From: Bacillota bacterium
GTDB taxonomy: Bacteria > Bacillota > Clostridia > Christensenellales > Aristaeellaceae
Direction of reading: 5' to 3'
Assembly: GCA_023411375.1 (NCBI GenBank)
Contig: JAEYOW010000035.1
Span: 22,618-86,617, forward strand
DNA length: 64,000 nucleotides
The translations under genes and the position numbers were made by a program. Shown one piece after another: positions 7,891 to 16,736 of the stretch. Below the pieces are notes generated by a model. It worked only from the letters and a program-made list of their open reading frames with translations, was not told the origin of the DNA and did no database searches. The first letter of the stretch is position 1, and every line of letters begins with the position of its first letter.

Positions 7891-8699
7891 ACCCAATCCT
7901 GAAATACCCCGGCGCAAAGTGGCGGCTTGCAGATTGGATTATCCAGCGCATGCCGCCGCACGTCGGGTATGTAGAACCCTTCTTCGGCTCCGGGGCGGTA
8001 TTCTTCAACAAGCCAAGGAGCCGCATTGAAACGCTTGCAGACCTTGACGGAAGCGTGGTTCGTTTCTTCCGCACCTGCAGGGAACAGCCCGATGCGCTGG
8101 CCTACGCCGTAAGTATGACCCCATGGAGCCGGGAGGAGTTCCTGCAGAGCGATTTTTGCGACGAACAGGTAGACGACGTGGAGGCGGCGCGGCAATTCGC
8201 GGTACGCTGCTGGATGACCTTTGGGGCGCGTACTCATTGCAAGACCGGGTGGAGAAACACAACGGGAAAAACCAGAAACAACGGCCCGGATAACCCCGCC
8301 ATCTGGCGCAGGGTGCCGGAGGCAATCGCACAGGTTGCCGACCGCCTGCGGGATGCGCAGATTGAGAACCGCCCGGCGCTGGATGTGATCCAGCATAACG
8401 ACGGCCCGGAAATCCTGATTTACGCGGACCCGCCGTATATCAAGAGCACGCGGACGCTTAACGGCGATCAATACCGGTTTGAGATGACGGACGCGGACCA
8501 CGAGGCGCTATTGCAAGCCCTGCTTGCTCACAGCGGTATGGTCATGCTATCCGGCTACGATTGCGAGATGTACCGGGACATGCTGCGCGACTGGCGTATG
8601 GAGTGCGTTACAACCAAGGCGGAGAGAGGCGTTACGCGCACGGAATGCCTGTGGAGCAACCCAGCGTGCGTTGCGCGGCAAGCACAGATGATGATTTAG
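7887..8699 (+). CDS. Dam-type (D12 class) adenine-N6 DNA methyltransferase
   Basis: A 270-residue protein from ATG 7887, preceded by aaggagg. It begins KYPGAKWRL, the D12-class motif X equivalent, followed by the SAM-binding FFGSGAVFF (motif I) and the catalytic DPPY (ADPPYIKST near residue 185). It transfers methyl from SAM to adenine N6 in DNA, probably to protect phage DNA from host restriction or to mark its own DNA. No cognate endonuclease is seen nearby, so it is an orphan phage methylase. Confidence 0.9.
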   Translation: MNPILKYPGAKWRLADWIIQRMPPHVGYVEPFFGSGAVFFNKPRSRIETLADLDGSVVRFFRTCREQPDALAYAVSMTPWSREEFLQSDFCDEQVDDVEAARQFAVRCWMTFGARTHCKTGWRNTTGKTRNNGPDNPAIWRRVPEAIAQVADRLRDAQIENRPALDVIQHNDGPEILIYADPPYIKSTRTLNGDQYRFEMTDADHEALLQALLAHSGMVMLSGYDCEMYRDMLRDWRMECVTTKAERGVTRTECLWSNPACVARQAQMMI

Positions 8700-8711
8700 G
8701 AGGGACGGAAA

Positions 8712-9470
8712 ATGGCGTATAAGCCGATACTATTCAGCACGCCTATGGTGCAATCCATCCTTGGCGGGAGCAAGACCATGACGCGGCGGGTGGTTAAGAA
8801 GAAATACGGCAACACCGACTTGAAAATGCGGACTGATAAATACGGAACCCGTCTTATCGAGCGGCAGAACGACGCGCCGCCGCCTGAACCGATCACATAC
8901 CCTGACGGCAGGAAAGGGACGAGATGGCATATGGTTGCGATTCGCGACGTGCCGTCTCCTTACCAGCGAGGCGACATCCTGTGGGTGCGGGAAACGTGGC
9001 AACAACTTGCGCTGTGGACGGACAATGGATGTGAGCTTGATTGGGACAAGATGCAGTATTATTACGCGGCAGACGGAAATCCGGGAATCGAAATGACAGA
9101 TGACAACGGATTCCCGCTGGAGCGTTTCAGGTGGCGGCCCTCCATCCATATGCCGAAAGCCGCCGCCCGTATCTTCCTGCGCGTGACCGATGTGCGAGCG
9201 GAGAGGGTGCAAGATATCGACAATTCTGATGCTATCCGAGAAGGTGCAACGGGACTTGTCTGTACACACTGCAACTCAACCCCGTATGATTGTACGGATT
9301 GCATGAACACAGGATGGATAGAACCGCCCATATTGGACTTTCAAGAAATTTGGAACAGCACCATCAAACCCAAAGACCGTGACAAATACGGCTGGGACGC
9401 GAACCCGTGGGTATGGGTCTACACCTTCGAGCGCGTGGACAAGCCGGAAGGGTGGCCGAAATGCGTATGA
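8712..9470 (+). CDS. ASCH/PUA-like phage protein
   Basis: A 252-residue protein starting with KPILFSTPMV and a TMTRRVV phrase, typical of phage ASCH-like proteins sometimes annotated as morphogenetic. PYQRGDILWVRETW and the late WVWVYTFERV fit the PUA-like β-barrel. A CTHCNS/CTDC pair at residues ~180–195 could bind zinc as an insertion. ASCH domains are thought to bind RNA or modified nucleotides; the substrate here is unknown. Confidence 0.7.
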   Translation: MAYKPILFSTPMVQSILGGSKTMTRRVVKKKYGNTDLKMRTDKYGTRLIERQNDAPPPEPITYPDGRKGTRWHMVAIRDVPSPYQRGDILWVRETWQQLALWTDNGCELDWDKMQYYYAADGNPGIEMTDDNGFPLERFRWRPSIHMPKAAARIFLRVTDVRAERVQDIDNSDAIREGATGLVCTHCNSTPYDCTDCMNTGWIEPPILDFQEIWNSTIKPKDRDKYGWDANPWVWVYTFERVDKPEGWPKCV

Positions 9471-9488
9471 TATGGAGGGGTGATCAGG

Positions 9489-9869
9489 ATGCCGAAATAC
9501 ATTGATGTTGAGAATTTTTGTAAAACCGTTTGCAATTGCAACGGCGAAGCATGCGATAAAAACAAATGCCCTATCTGGAACGCCACCACCGCCGACCTGC
9601 TGGAAGCTGGCGCAAAGCGCATCGCGGAGCTGGAAGCGCAGGTGCCCAAGTGGATCAGCGTTAATGACAGGCTGCCGGAACCGGGGATAACAAAATTGAT
9701 TGTAACGGTGCGGCATGAACATGGCAACATTGTCGACATGGCGCGATATTTAGGTCCCCAAGAAGGCTGGGATTTGGTATCGTGGAAGCTTTGGGATAAA
9801 AATGTCACCCACTGGATGCCCCTGCCCGAACCGCCGAAGGACGAAAGCGAGGTTGAGGACGATGCCTAG
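9489..9869 (+). CDS. DUF551-domain phage protein
   Basis: A 126-residue protein from ATG 9489 (ggaggg nine bases upstream; a GTG at 9480 is an alternative). The C-terminal half matches DUF551: WISVNDRLPEPG at residues ~55–66 and VTHWMPLPEPP near the end. The N-terminal part has several Cys (CKTVCNCNGEAC, CPIW). DUF551 is frequent in phage accessory regions and has no established function. Confidence 0.75.
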   Translation: MPKYIDVENFCKTVCNCNGEACDKNKCPIWNATTADLLEAGAKRIAELEAQVPKWISVNDRLPEPGITKLIVTVRHEHGNIVDMARYLGPQEGWDLVSWKLWDKNVTHWMPLPEPPKDESEVEDDA

Positions 9870-9927
9870 ACGTGCCCTATACTCCCGTGTCACGCACCTG
9901 TGGGCCAAAGAGGAGGAATCCACATGA
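9862..9927 (+). CDS. Tiny ORF overlapping the next start
   Basis: A 21-codon frame from ATG 9862 ending in an ATGA overlap with the gene at 9924. It contains the ribosome binding site of that gene. It resembles the 7810 frame in layout and could act as a coupling peptide, but chance is not excluded. Confidence 0.2.
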   Translation: MPRRALYSRVTHLWAKEEEST

Positions 9928-10322
9928 CAATCCCTGATATTCTGGCGGAAATGCGGACCTTGCTTCATACCCGCGCCGATCTTATGCGCCGCATCGAACA
10001 CGCCGAGAGCGCGGCTATTTCTTCCGGGGGCGTGGGTGACGGAATGCCGCGAGGCACGGCGCCGGAACCAAAGCTGGAACGCATATGCGTGGACTTAGCT
10101 GACATGCGGGGAGAGCTTGCCGAAACTGAGCAGGAATTGACGGTATACCGGCGTAAAGTGGAACCGCTGATAGAACGCATGCAGATCGGAACTCCGCGCT
10201 TGCTGCTCAAGCTGCGATACGTCGAGTGGATGACCATGGCTGAGGTGGCGCGTCGTGCCGGATACGATTATACAAATACGTACCGCGCACTCCGAAATGC
10301 AGAAAAAATCTTAGCCTCTTGA
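9924..10322 (+). CDS. ArpU/sigma-region-4-like late regulator (first copy)
   Basis: A 132-residue protein with aggagga upstream of ATG 9924. A helical N-terminal half is followed by a C-terminal helix-turn-helix: LLLKLRYVEWMTMAEVARRAGY with YRALRNAEKIL, like sigma-70 region 4 and the DUF1492/ArpU family of phage late-gene activators. It sits just before a strong promoter and the packaging genes, the expected place for such a regulator. Confidence 0.7.
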   Translation: MTIPDILAEMRTLLHTRADLMRRIEHAESAAISSGGVGDGMPRGTAPEPKLERICVDLADMRGELAETEQELTVYRRKVEPLIERMQIGTPRLLLKLRYVEWMTMAEVARRAGYDYTNTYRALRNAEKILAS

Positions 10323-10347
10323 CAACTTTACAAAGCGATGATAATAG
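10319..10347 (+). promoter_or_regulatory. Strong sigma-70 promoter, overlapping a stop codon
   Basis: TTGACA at 10319–10324 and TAATAG at 10342–10347 are separated by exactly 17 bases. The -35 overlaps the TGA of the upstream regulator gene. A short palindrome ACACCTGGTGT lies just downstream at 10348–10358, around the expected transcription start, and could be an operator. This may start the late transcript. Confidence 0.6.
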
Positions 10348-10393
10348 ACACCTGGTGTTCTGACATGGTATGATATCCTTGTCGAAAGCATGT

Positions 10394-10425
10394 AAGGGCG
10401 ACCCCGAACCGGGGCCGTCCTTTTT
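10394..10425 (+). terminator. Rho-independent terminator or attenuator before the late genes
   Basis: A GC-rich hairpin (CCCCG/CGGGG inner stem with a three-base loop, outer stem aagggcg/cgtcctt with one mismatch) runs directly into TTTTT at 10421–10425. It lies ~50 bases after the promoter at 10319, so it could attenuate late transcription until antitermination. Confidence 0.75.
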
Positions 10426-10449
10426 CATGCCCGAAAGGAGGCCCGCCCC

Positions 10450-10857
10450 ATGCCCTACGACATCCGCGACAAGCTCTGGCAGCTGCGCCGCCTGCGCATT
10501 GACGCATCCGTGCATCTGGCGCGCGCCTCCGAATACTTTGCCCGCGCTACACATGGCATGAGCTACCGACGGGCGACGGATACCGGAGGCACCGGGCATT
10601 GCCCTCTGACAGATTACGCCCTGCTGTACGCCAAGGAGCGCGACGAGGGCCGCGAATACGCCAAGCAGGCAAGCGCCCTGTGGGCAGAGCTATCCCCCAT
10701 CGTGGACGCGCTGCCGGACGTCGACGCCCGCATGGTGATCGGCTGTTACTACAACAATGCCATGACCTGGGACGAGGTGCGCCGGGCCGTGAAGCCGTCG
10801 GAGATCGCGGTGCAAAAGCTGCACAGGGAGGCGCTGCGGAGGATGGAGCAGTTCTGA
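10450..10857 (+). CDS. Sigma-region-4-like phage regulator (second copy)
   Basis: A 135-residue protein. The N-terminal ~80 residues are helical; the C-terminal part (DARMVIGCYYNNAMTWDEV then PSEIAVQKLHREALRRM) resembles sigma-70 region 4, as in the DUF1492/ArpU family. With the gene at 9924 it makes two related regulators flanking a promoter–terminator pair. It probably controls packaging and structural genes, which start at 10901. Confidence 0.65.
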   Translation: MPYDIRDKLWQLRRLRIDASVHLARASEYFARATHGMSYRRATDTGGTGHCPLTDYALLYAKERDEGREYAKQASALWAELSPIVDALPDVDARMVIGCYYNNAMTWDEVRRAVKPSEIAVQKLHREALRRMEQF

Positions 10858-10900
10858 TCCGGCACGTTGTCGTAATCCAATACGGGGAGGTGGTGAGCAT

Positions 10901-11455
10901 GTGGCCGACTGGCTGAAAATCAGGAATGAGTATATCAGCACAAAGACCAGCTATCGAAAGCTGGCCGAAAAACACGGCATATCCTTTAACACGCTGAAAG
11001 ATGTCGCGATCCGCGAGAAATGGCGGGAACAGCGAGACGACACACACAACAAAGTCACCACAACAACACAACAAAAAATCGTGGTGCGTACCGCCAACCA
11101 GGCCGCCGACCGTATCGTCCGCCTCCTCTCCATCGGGGACAGGCTGGCCGACTATCTCGACCAAGCCGCCGGGGAGCTGGACCGCCAGACTGCCAAGCGC
11201 ACCGTCAAGACCAAAGAGGTCGAGTACGGCGACCCGGACGCCAGGGGCCGCCCTACGCGGGAGGTTGTCCGCGAGGATGTCGAGATCGTCGATGTGGGAG
11301 GCCTCCCCCTCGACCGCATGGGCCTGCGCCAGCTCGCCGCTACCCTCAAGGACCTGCGGGACGTCGCGCAGACGGGCAGGACGGATGACGACGAGCTGGG
11401 CAAAATTGCCGCATTGATGGCAGGACTGGACAAGGAGGCAAATGGCGATGCTTAG
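10901..11455 (+). CDS. Terminase small subunit-like protein
   Basis: A 184-residue protein from GTG 10901, nine bases after ggaggt. The N-terminus carries a helix-turn-helix (SYRKLAEKHGISFNTLKDVAIREKW), as in phage small terminases that recognise the pac/cos site. The remainder is charged and helical. It overlaps the large terminase gene by 14 bases, confirming the packaging role. Confidence 0.8.
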   Translation: MADWLKIRNEYISTKTSYRKLAEKHGISFNTLKDVAIREKWREQRDDTHNKVTTTTQQKIVVRTANQAADRIVRLLSIGDRLADYLDQAAGELDRQTAKRTVKTKEVEYGDPDARGRPTREVVREDVEIVDVGGLPLDRMGLRQLAATLKDLRDVAQTGRTDDDELGKIAALMAGLDKEANGDA

Positions 11456-12671
11456 CCAGATGCAGCGGGAGTATCGCCGCAATGCGACGCACCGCTGGAA
11501 CGTCAAAACGGGAGCTACGCGCTCCGGCAAGACGTACGGCGATTATTTTATGCTCCCTAAACGGCTTATGGCAGGACATGATAAGCCGGGCCTTAACGTG
11601 ATTCTCGGAAACACGAAAGGCACCTTGCAACGCAATATCATCCAGCCGTTGCAAGACCTGTATGGTCCGTCTCTCGTAAGCGACATCCGCAGCGACAATA
11701 CCGCGACCTTGTTTGGAGAAACCGCGTACTGCCTGGGCGCAGATAACGTCCGGCACGTCAACCGCCTCCGGGGCAGCTCGATCAAATACTGTTACGGCGA
11801 CGAGGTGACGACCTGGCATCAGGATGTTTTCGACATGCTGAAATCTCGCCTTGACAAGCCGTACAGCCTGTTCGACGGCACGTGCAACCCGGCGCATCCA
11901 ACGCATTGGTTTAAGATATTTCTGGACGGCTCCGCAGACATCTACCAGCAGTCGTATACCATCGACGACAATCCCTTCCTTGCTCCCGAGTTTGTGACGA
12001 ACCTGAAACAGGAGTACACCGGGACGGTCTACTATGACAGGTACATTCGCGGGCTGTGGGTGGCGGCTGAGGGCGCGATTTACCGCCAGTTCTGCGACAA
12101 CCCCGACCGCTACATTACCGACAAACCGCCGCAGATTATGCGCGCGGTCATCGGCGTTGACTTCGGCGGCGGGACTAGCGCGCACGCGTTTTGTTGTCTT
12201 GGGTTTACCGCGGGAATGCGCGAGATCGTGGTGCTGGACGAGCTGCGGGAAAAGGACGCGTTAACGCCTAACGTTCTTGAACAGCGTTTTGTGGATTTTG
12301 TGCGGCGCTGCCAAATGCGCTGGCTGGTTACGGATACATATTGCGACAATGTGGAGAAAACGTTGATAGCGGGCCTTCGAACGGCAGCCGCACAGGCCCG
12401 GTTGCCGCTGAATATCGGCAATGCAATCAAGCGCCCCATCAACGACCGCATCCGGGCGTTGTGCATCCTGATGGGAGCGGATAGGTTCAAGGTTGTGCGC
12501 AGTTGCACGGCGACCATCGACGCTTTGAGAAGCGCCGTATGGGATTCGAAAAAGCCCATTGCAGACGTGCGCCTTGACGACGGGACCACTAATATTGATA
12601 GCCTGGATGCGCTTGAATACGCATACGAACGCGACATCGAAACGCTTGTCAGCATGTGGAGGCAAAGATGA
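11442..12671 (+). CDS. terL: Terminase large subunit (PBSX/SPP1-like)
   Basis: A 409-residue packaging motor. The N-terminal ATPase has a Walker A-like GATRSGKT at residues ~24–31, a Walker B-like YCYGDEV near 110, and the coupling motif GTCNP near 145. The C-terminal RNase H-like nuclease begins at VIGVDFGGG (~229) with further acidic positions such as TDTYCDN. It cuts concatemeric DNA and drives it into the prohead through the portal. Length and order match Terminase_3 family proteins of Gram-positive siphophages. Confidence 0.93.
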   Translation: MAMLSQMQREYRRNATHRWNVKTGATRSGKTYGDYFMLPKRLMAGHDKPGLNVILGNTKGTLQRNIIQPLQDLYGPSLVSDIRSDNTATLFGETAYCLGADNVRHVNRLRGSSIKYCYGDEVTTWHQDVFDMLKSRLDKPYSLFDGTCNPAHPTHWFKIFLDGSADIYQQSYTIDDNPFLAPEFVTNLKQEYTGTVYYDRYIRGLWVAAEGAIYRQFCDNPDRYITDKPPQIMRAVIGVDFGGGTSAHAFCCLGFTAGMREIVVLDELREKDALTPNVLEQRFVDFVRRCQMRWLVTDTYCDNVEKTLIAGLRTAAAQARLPLNIGNAIKRPINDRIRALCILMGADRFKVVRSCTATIDALRSAVWDSKKPIADVRLDDGTTNIDSLDALEYAYERDIETLVSMWRQR

Positions 12672-14305
12672 AATGGTTGGACAACCTGAAAAGGACGGTG
12701 AAAGGCTGGATGCAGCAGGCAGGGGCAGAAACCCGCGTCGCGCGGGAATTTAAGGACATCTTTGAGATTGGCGGCGTTCCGGCCTTCAATCAGTATTACT
12801 ACTTTGGTATTTTCATCTGGAAATACCTGTACCGGGGATTTTATAACGCCTGGCATTTAATTGGCGCACCTGTGATCGGCGACCCCAACCGCACGCGTAA
12901 GATGGAGCGCATGGATGTGCCAAAGGCCATTTGCGCGGAACTGGCAAGCCTCGTATGGGGAGAGGAGTGTACCGTAAACGTCACCCGGAAGGGGTACGAG
13001 CCGGACACCGCCGAGCCTGACCCGCTTGGGGAATACATCAACTATGTCCTTTCAACGAACGCATTCCGGACAAAGATGCAAGAGCATATCGAGCAAAGCC
13101 TTGCACTCGGCGGCGGCGCGCTTAAGGTCTGGCATGAGGAGCGCCACGACGAGAACGGAAACCCCGTGCCCGGAACGGGTAAAATCCAAATCGGTTATTG
13201 CATGGCCGATCAGTTTGTGCCCACTGCATGGGACAACGCCAAGATTACTGAAGGGGTCTTTATCAGCCGTCAAGCCAAAGACGGCTATTATTATACCCGC
13301 CTTGAATGGCACAAGTGGAACGGTCTTACCTATACGGTGTCAAACGAATTGTACCGCAGCGACATGCAAAAGGGTAGAACAGCCACGGAACCGCAGGACA
13401 TTCTCGGGTATCGCTACCCGTTGAATACCATTTACCCATTTCTGGAAGAGAACACAACCATACCCGGTCTTGAAGAAAGCCTATTTTCTTATTACCGGAC
13501 GCCGATCGCCAACAACCTTGACGACAACAGCCCGTTGGGTATGAGCATCTACGGCAACGCCATGTCAACGCTGCATTCAATCGACATCATCTATGATTCC
13601 TTCGTGCGGGAATTCCGGCTCGGCAAGAAGCGAATCATCGTGCCCGCCAAAGCCGTTCACACCGTTGTAGACCCCATAAACGGGCAGTTGCGCCGGTACT
13701 TTGATGCGACGGACGAAACATACGAAGCCCTTAATGTTGACGACGCCGAAGCCCTTAAGATCAGCGATAACAGCGTAGAGCTTCGCGTAGAAGAACACAT
13801 TGCGGCGCTCAACGCGTTTCTGTCCATCCTGTGCTTGCAGGTAGGATTTTCCGCGAACACCTTCACGTTTGACGAGAAATCGGGACTTAAAACCGCCACA
13901 GAAGTTGTAAGCGAGAACAGCAAGACTTACAAGACCATTAAGACGGTGCAAAATCAGTTGCAGCCGGCGCTGGAAATGCTCGTGCATAATATCATCGCGG
14001 TTGCCGGGCTGTACGACGTGGAATGGGATGGGCGCAAGGTGTCGGAGCTGGCTGCCGGAGGGTATGACGTTAACATCGTCTTTGACGACGGCGTAACGCA
14101 GGACAGGCAAACCAACCTTAACGAGGGCGTTATGCTGGTCAACAGCGGCCTTTTGAGCAAGCGAACCTTTTTGACGGACAAGAAATATGGTCAGGGGCTG
14201 ACGGAAGAGCAGGCCGAACAGGAGTTGGAGCGCATCCGGCAGGAGCAGAGCAGCCAAATAAGCGCCGGAGTGCTGGATGTAATCCGCGCCAATACAGCGG
14301 AGTGA
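12668..14305 (+). CDS. Portal protein (SPP1 gp6-like)
   Basis: A 545-residue protein from ATG 12668 (ggagg upstream); the GTG at 12656 would overlap more. Directly after TerL, its length and the C-terminal helical region ending in EEQAEQELERIRQEQ are characteristic of portal proteins of the SPP1/phage minor capsid group. It forms the dodecameric DNA channel at one capsid vertex. Confidence 0.85.
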   Translation: MKWLDNLKRTVKGWMQQAGAETRVAREFKDIFEIGGVPAFNQYYYFGIFIWKYLYRGFYNAWHLIGAPVIGDPNRTRKMERMDVPKAICAELASLVWGEECTVNVTRKGYEPDTAEPDPLGEYINYVLSTNAFRTKMQEHIEQSLALGGGALKVWHEERHDENGNPVPGTGKIQIGYCMADQFVPTAWDNAKITEGVFISRQAKDGYYYTRLEWHKWNGLTYTVSNELYRSDMQKGRTATEPQDILGYRYPLNTIYPFLEENTTIPGLEESLFSYYRTPIANNLDDNSPLGMSIYGNAMSTLHSIDIIYDSFVREFRLGKKRIIVPAKAVHTVVDPINGQLRRYFDATDETYEALNVDDAEALKISDNSVELRVEEHIAALNAFLSILCLQVGFSANTFTFDEKSGLKTATEVVSENSKTYKTIKTVQNQLQPALEMLVHNIIAVAGLYDVEWDGRKVSELAAGGYDVNIVFDDGVTQDRQTNLNEGVMLVNSGLLSKRTFLTDKKYGQGLTEEQAEQELERIRQEQSSQISAGVLDVIRANTAE

Positions 14306-14311
14306 TAGCGT

Positions 14312-15523
14312 ATGTTTAAGCCGGAGAGCCTGGAAAGATTCGCCGACCCGCTTGTGCGCGTTTATGCGGACGTGACCGACGCGCTGCTCGTGAATATCGC
14401 AAGGCATTTCAACGTAAGCGCCACGGGGAATACCGGAACCTTTGAGTGGCAGGTGCAGAAGCTTGCCGAGCTTGGGCAGATGACGCAGGAAAACATAGCG
14501 ATTATCGCCTATTATACCGGAGCGGACAGCGGGTTGCTACGCGAGGCGCTGACGCAGAGCATGTTGCTCGCTCTTGATGCTGTGGAGCCGGAGCTGAAAC
14601 GGGCCGCGCTGGCCGGATTCCTTTATCCCGCCGAACCGCCGCCCGAGGTAAGTTCCGGAGCAATGCAAGCCCTTGAAAGCTATTACCGCCAAGCCTCCGA
14701 TAAGCTCAACCTCGTCAACACGGTTATGCTCCAAAGCTCGCTTGACCAGTATCGCCGCGTGGTGGCCGATACGCTCGCGTATGAGGCCCAATTAACCGCC
14801 GCGCAAGAAATCCTGAACACGGCTGCCGGAGAGGTGATAACAGGCTCGTTTGCGCATCGGGACGCTGTCAGGCGCGCCGTTAAGCGCATGGCAGCCGAAG
14901 GGCTTACCGGATTTGTCGATCGGGGTGGACACCGCTGGACGCCGGAAGCCTATGTAAGCATGGACGTGCGCACCACAATGACCAATACCGCACACGCAGC
15001 CACCTGGGCCCGGTGCGACGAATACGGGAACGACCTGATCTTGGTCAGCACAAAAGCCGCAGCACGCGAAAAATGCTATCCATGGCAGAACAAGGTATTG
15101 AGTCGCACGAACAATGCGCGCGACGTAACGGACCTTGACGGGAATGCCATACATGTATACGCCATGAGCCAAACCAGTTACGGGCAGCCGGACGGCCTGT
15201 TTGGTATCAACTGCCATCATTTCAGCAGCCCGTTTACACCCGGTTTTTCCACGCTTGGTGACGTGCCGGAGCCTGAAACGGTTAATCAAAAGCAATACAA
15301 GGAGAGCCAGCGGCAACGGGCGCTGGAACGGAATATACGTGCGGCAAAGCTGGATGTAAGTATCGCCAAGGCTACCGGAGATGAAGATGCCGAAACGAAC
15401 GCGAAGCGCAGGCTTCGGGAGCGGCAGGCGGACATGCGGGCCTTTATCCGGGAAACGAACCGCTCCCGCCGATATGACCGGGAATACACACCGACTGAAT
15501 TTAAGGAGGATTGGACGAAATGA
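14312..15523 (+). CDS. Phage minor capsid protein 2 (head morphogenesis)
   Basis: A 403-residue protein whose central and C-terminal part (residues ~205–300: RWTPEAYVSMDVRTTMTNTAHAATW, KCYPWQNKVLS, GINCHHFSSPF) matches the Minor_capsid_2 family related to SPP1 gp7/Mu gpF. The last ~70 residues are highly charged and helical. It follows the portal gene by six bases. It is thought to enter the prohead in a few copies and aid DNA ejection or assembly. Confidence 0.88.
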   Translation: MFKPESLERFADPLVRVYADVTDALLVNIARHFNVSATGNTGTFEWQVQKLAELGQMTQENIAIIAYYTGADSGLLREALTQSMLLALDAVEPELKRAALAGFLYPAEPPPEVSSGAMQALESYYRQASDKLNLVNTVMLQSSLDQYRRVVADTLAYEAQLTAAQEILNTAAGEVITGSFAHRDAVRRAVKRMAAEGLTGFVDRGGHRWTPEAYVSMDVRTTMTNTAHAATWARCDEYGNDLILVSTKAAAREKCYPWQNKVLSRTNNARDVTDLDGNAIHVYAMSQTSYGQPDGLFGINCHHFSSPFTPGFSTLGDVPEPETVNQKQYKESQRQRALERNIRAAKLDVSIAKATGDEDAETNAKRRLRERQADMRAFIRETNRSRRYDREYTPTEFKEDWTK

Positions 15524-15681
15524 GTTGTACGCACCCTGTTTCCAGTTTGATTGGCACGTCTGCGGGCGTAAAATGCACCGCGTGCGGGAAAGAGTTTGCG
15601 CCAGAGGAATACGCCGCCATGTGCGCGGAAAAGCCAAAGCCTGCGCGAAGCCCGAGGAAGGGAGCAAAAGCCGGTGAATGA
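15520..15681 (+). CDS. Tiny zinc-ribbon protein
   Basis: A 53-residue frame from ATG 15520, overlapping the preceding stop (ATGA) and preceded by aaggagg. It contains an N-terminal C-T-H, then CTACGKEF and a later Cys, enough for a zinc ribbon, and a basic C-terminus. Small zinc-ribbon proteins at this spot between head genes occur in clostridial phages. Its end overlaps the next start. Confidence 0.55.
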   Translation: MSCTHPVSSLIGTSAGVKCTACGKEFAPEEYAAMCAEKPKPARSPRKGAKAGE

Positions 15682-16135
15682 GTTTGAAAGGTTGATCGCC
15701 TATCTCAAAATCGCTTACCACAACCTGACGACGCTACACCGTCACCTTGTACGGGATGCGGGATGGTTTGGAAACCATGAGCAGCTTGGGGAGTGGTATG
15801 ACAGTCTCGCCGGGCAGCTGGACGATCTGGCCGAAATCGGCCTTGCGCTCGGTTACGCGGAACCGTCCATCAAGGACGCGGTATTGCAGTTTGGCGCCGA
15901 TGTGCTGGCCGCCGAGCCTCGCGAGTTACGCGATACACTGACCAGAGCCATGGAGATCATGCGCAGCGCGTCCGGGATGATGAACGAGGCCAAGAAGCTT
16001 GTTCCGCCCGACGTATCGAACCGCCTCGAAGAGTATGTCTATCACTGGAACAAGGAAGCCAATTACAAGATCGCCCATGCGCTTGGAGCGGGTGTAAGCT
16101 CCACAAAAACGATTGTTGACGACGACGATGATTGA
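15674..16135 (+). CDS. Phage Dps/ferritin-like protein
   Basis: A 153-residue helical protein from GTG 15674. The pattern AYHNLTTLHRH followed by HEQLGEWYDSLAGQLDDLAE resembles the first two helices of Dps, including the His and Asp/Glu residues of the intersubunit ferroxidase site, and the later helices (~75–130) fit a four-helix bundle. Dps proteins oxidise and store iron and protect DNA. Its place between minor capsid and scaffold genes suggests use during infection or packaging, which is inference. Family identity is moderately certain. Confidence 0.65.
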   Translation: MNEFERLIAYLKIAYHNLTTLHRHLVRDAGWFGNHEQLGEWYDSLAGQLDDLAEIGLALGYAEPSIKDAVLQFGADVLAAEPRELRDTLTRAMEIMRSASGMMNEAKKLVPPDVSNRLEEYVYHWNKEANYKIAHALGAGVSSTKTIVDDDDD

Positions 16136-16173
16136 ACTGCAGGCCATAACCCGGCGGTTTTTTCATACCCATC

Positions 16174-16230
16174 TCGCCCAGCGGACGGGCGTTAAAGGCC
16201 CGTACTCGCCCGCGTCTAGGGCGTTAAAGG
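16174..16230 (+). repeat. Tandem pair of CGCCC-N7-GGGCGTTAAAGG hairpins
   Basis: Two 24-base units at 16175–16198 and 16207–16230 have identical stems and identical TTAAAGG tails but unrelated seven-base loops. The second tail merges with the ribosome binding site (aaggagg) of the scaffold gene. Identical stems with different loops suggest conserved RNA structure rather than a simple duplication. Confidence 0.5.
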
Positions 16231-16241
16231 AGGACGTAAAA

Positions 16242-16721
16242 ATGGGATTTACCCGGAAATTTCTAGTCGACAACGGCGTGCCCGAGGACAAGGTCGACGC
16301 CATCATGGCCGAGCGCAACCGCACCCTGACGGACTATATCCCTAAGGATGAGGTTCAGGCGCAGATCGACGCAGCCCTGAAAAACGTGCAACCGGGACAG
16401 ACCGACCCCACCACGACGGACGAATACCAGCAACTTGCCCGCGAGCGCGACATGCTGCGCGCAATCGGCGGCGACGACTTTCAAGCCGTAAAGCCCAAGT
16501 TTCGCGAGACGGTTTTCGGCATGCTTGACCGCGGGGAAAAAGCCCCGCCTTTGGCAGACCAGATGAAAACCATTGCTGAAAAGTACGAAGAATACTTCGC
16601 GAAGCAGGAAGAACCGCCGAAACCGCAGTTTGGAGCGCAAACGCAGGGCAGCATGCCCAAAGGAGACGAGGGCGCAGTGAACGGTTTTGCTTCCGCGTGG
16701 GGATTCGCACCCAAAAAGTAA
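16242..16721 (+). CDS. Scaffold protein (GP20-like)
   Basis: A 159-residue protein from ATG 16242, preceded by aaggagg; upstream in-frame codons lie in the hairpin region. It is acidic and helical, with a GFTRKFLVDNGVPEDKVDAIM opening and an extended Pro/Gln-rich tail, like phage scaffolding proteins placed immediately before the major capsid gene. It should guide prohead assembly and then leave the shell. Confidence 0.8.
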   Translation: MGFTRKFLVDNGVPEDKVDAIMAERNRTLTDYIPKDEVQAQIDAALKNVQPGQTDPTTTDEYQQLARERDMLRAIGGDDFQAVKPKFRETVFGMLDRGEKAPPLADQMKTIAEKYEEYFAKQEEPPKPQFGAQTQGSMPKGDEGAVNGFASAWGFAPKK

Positions 16722-16736
16722 AAAGGAGTGAACACA

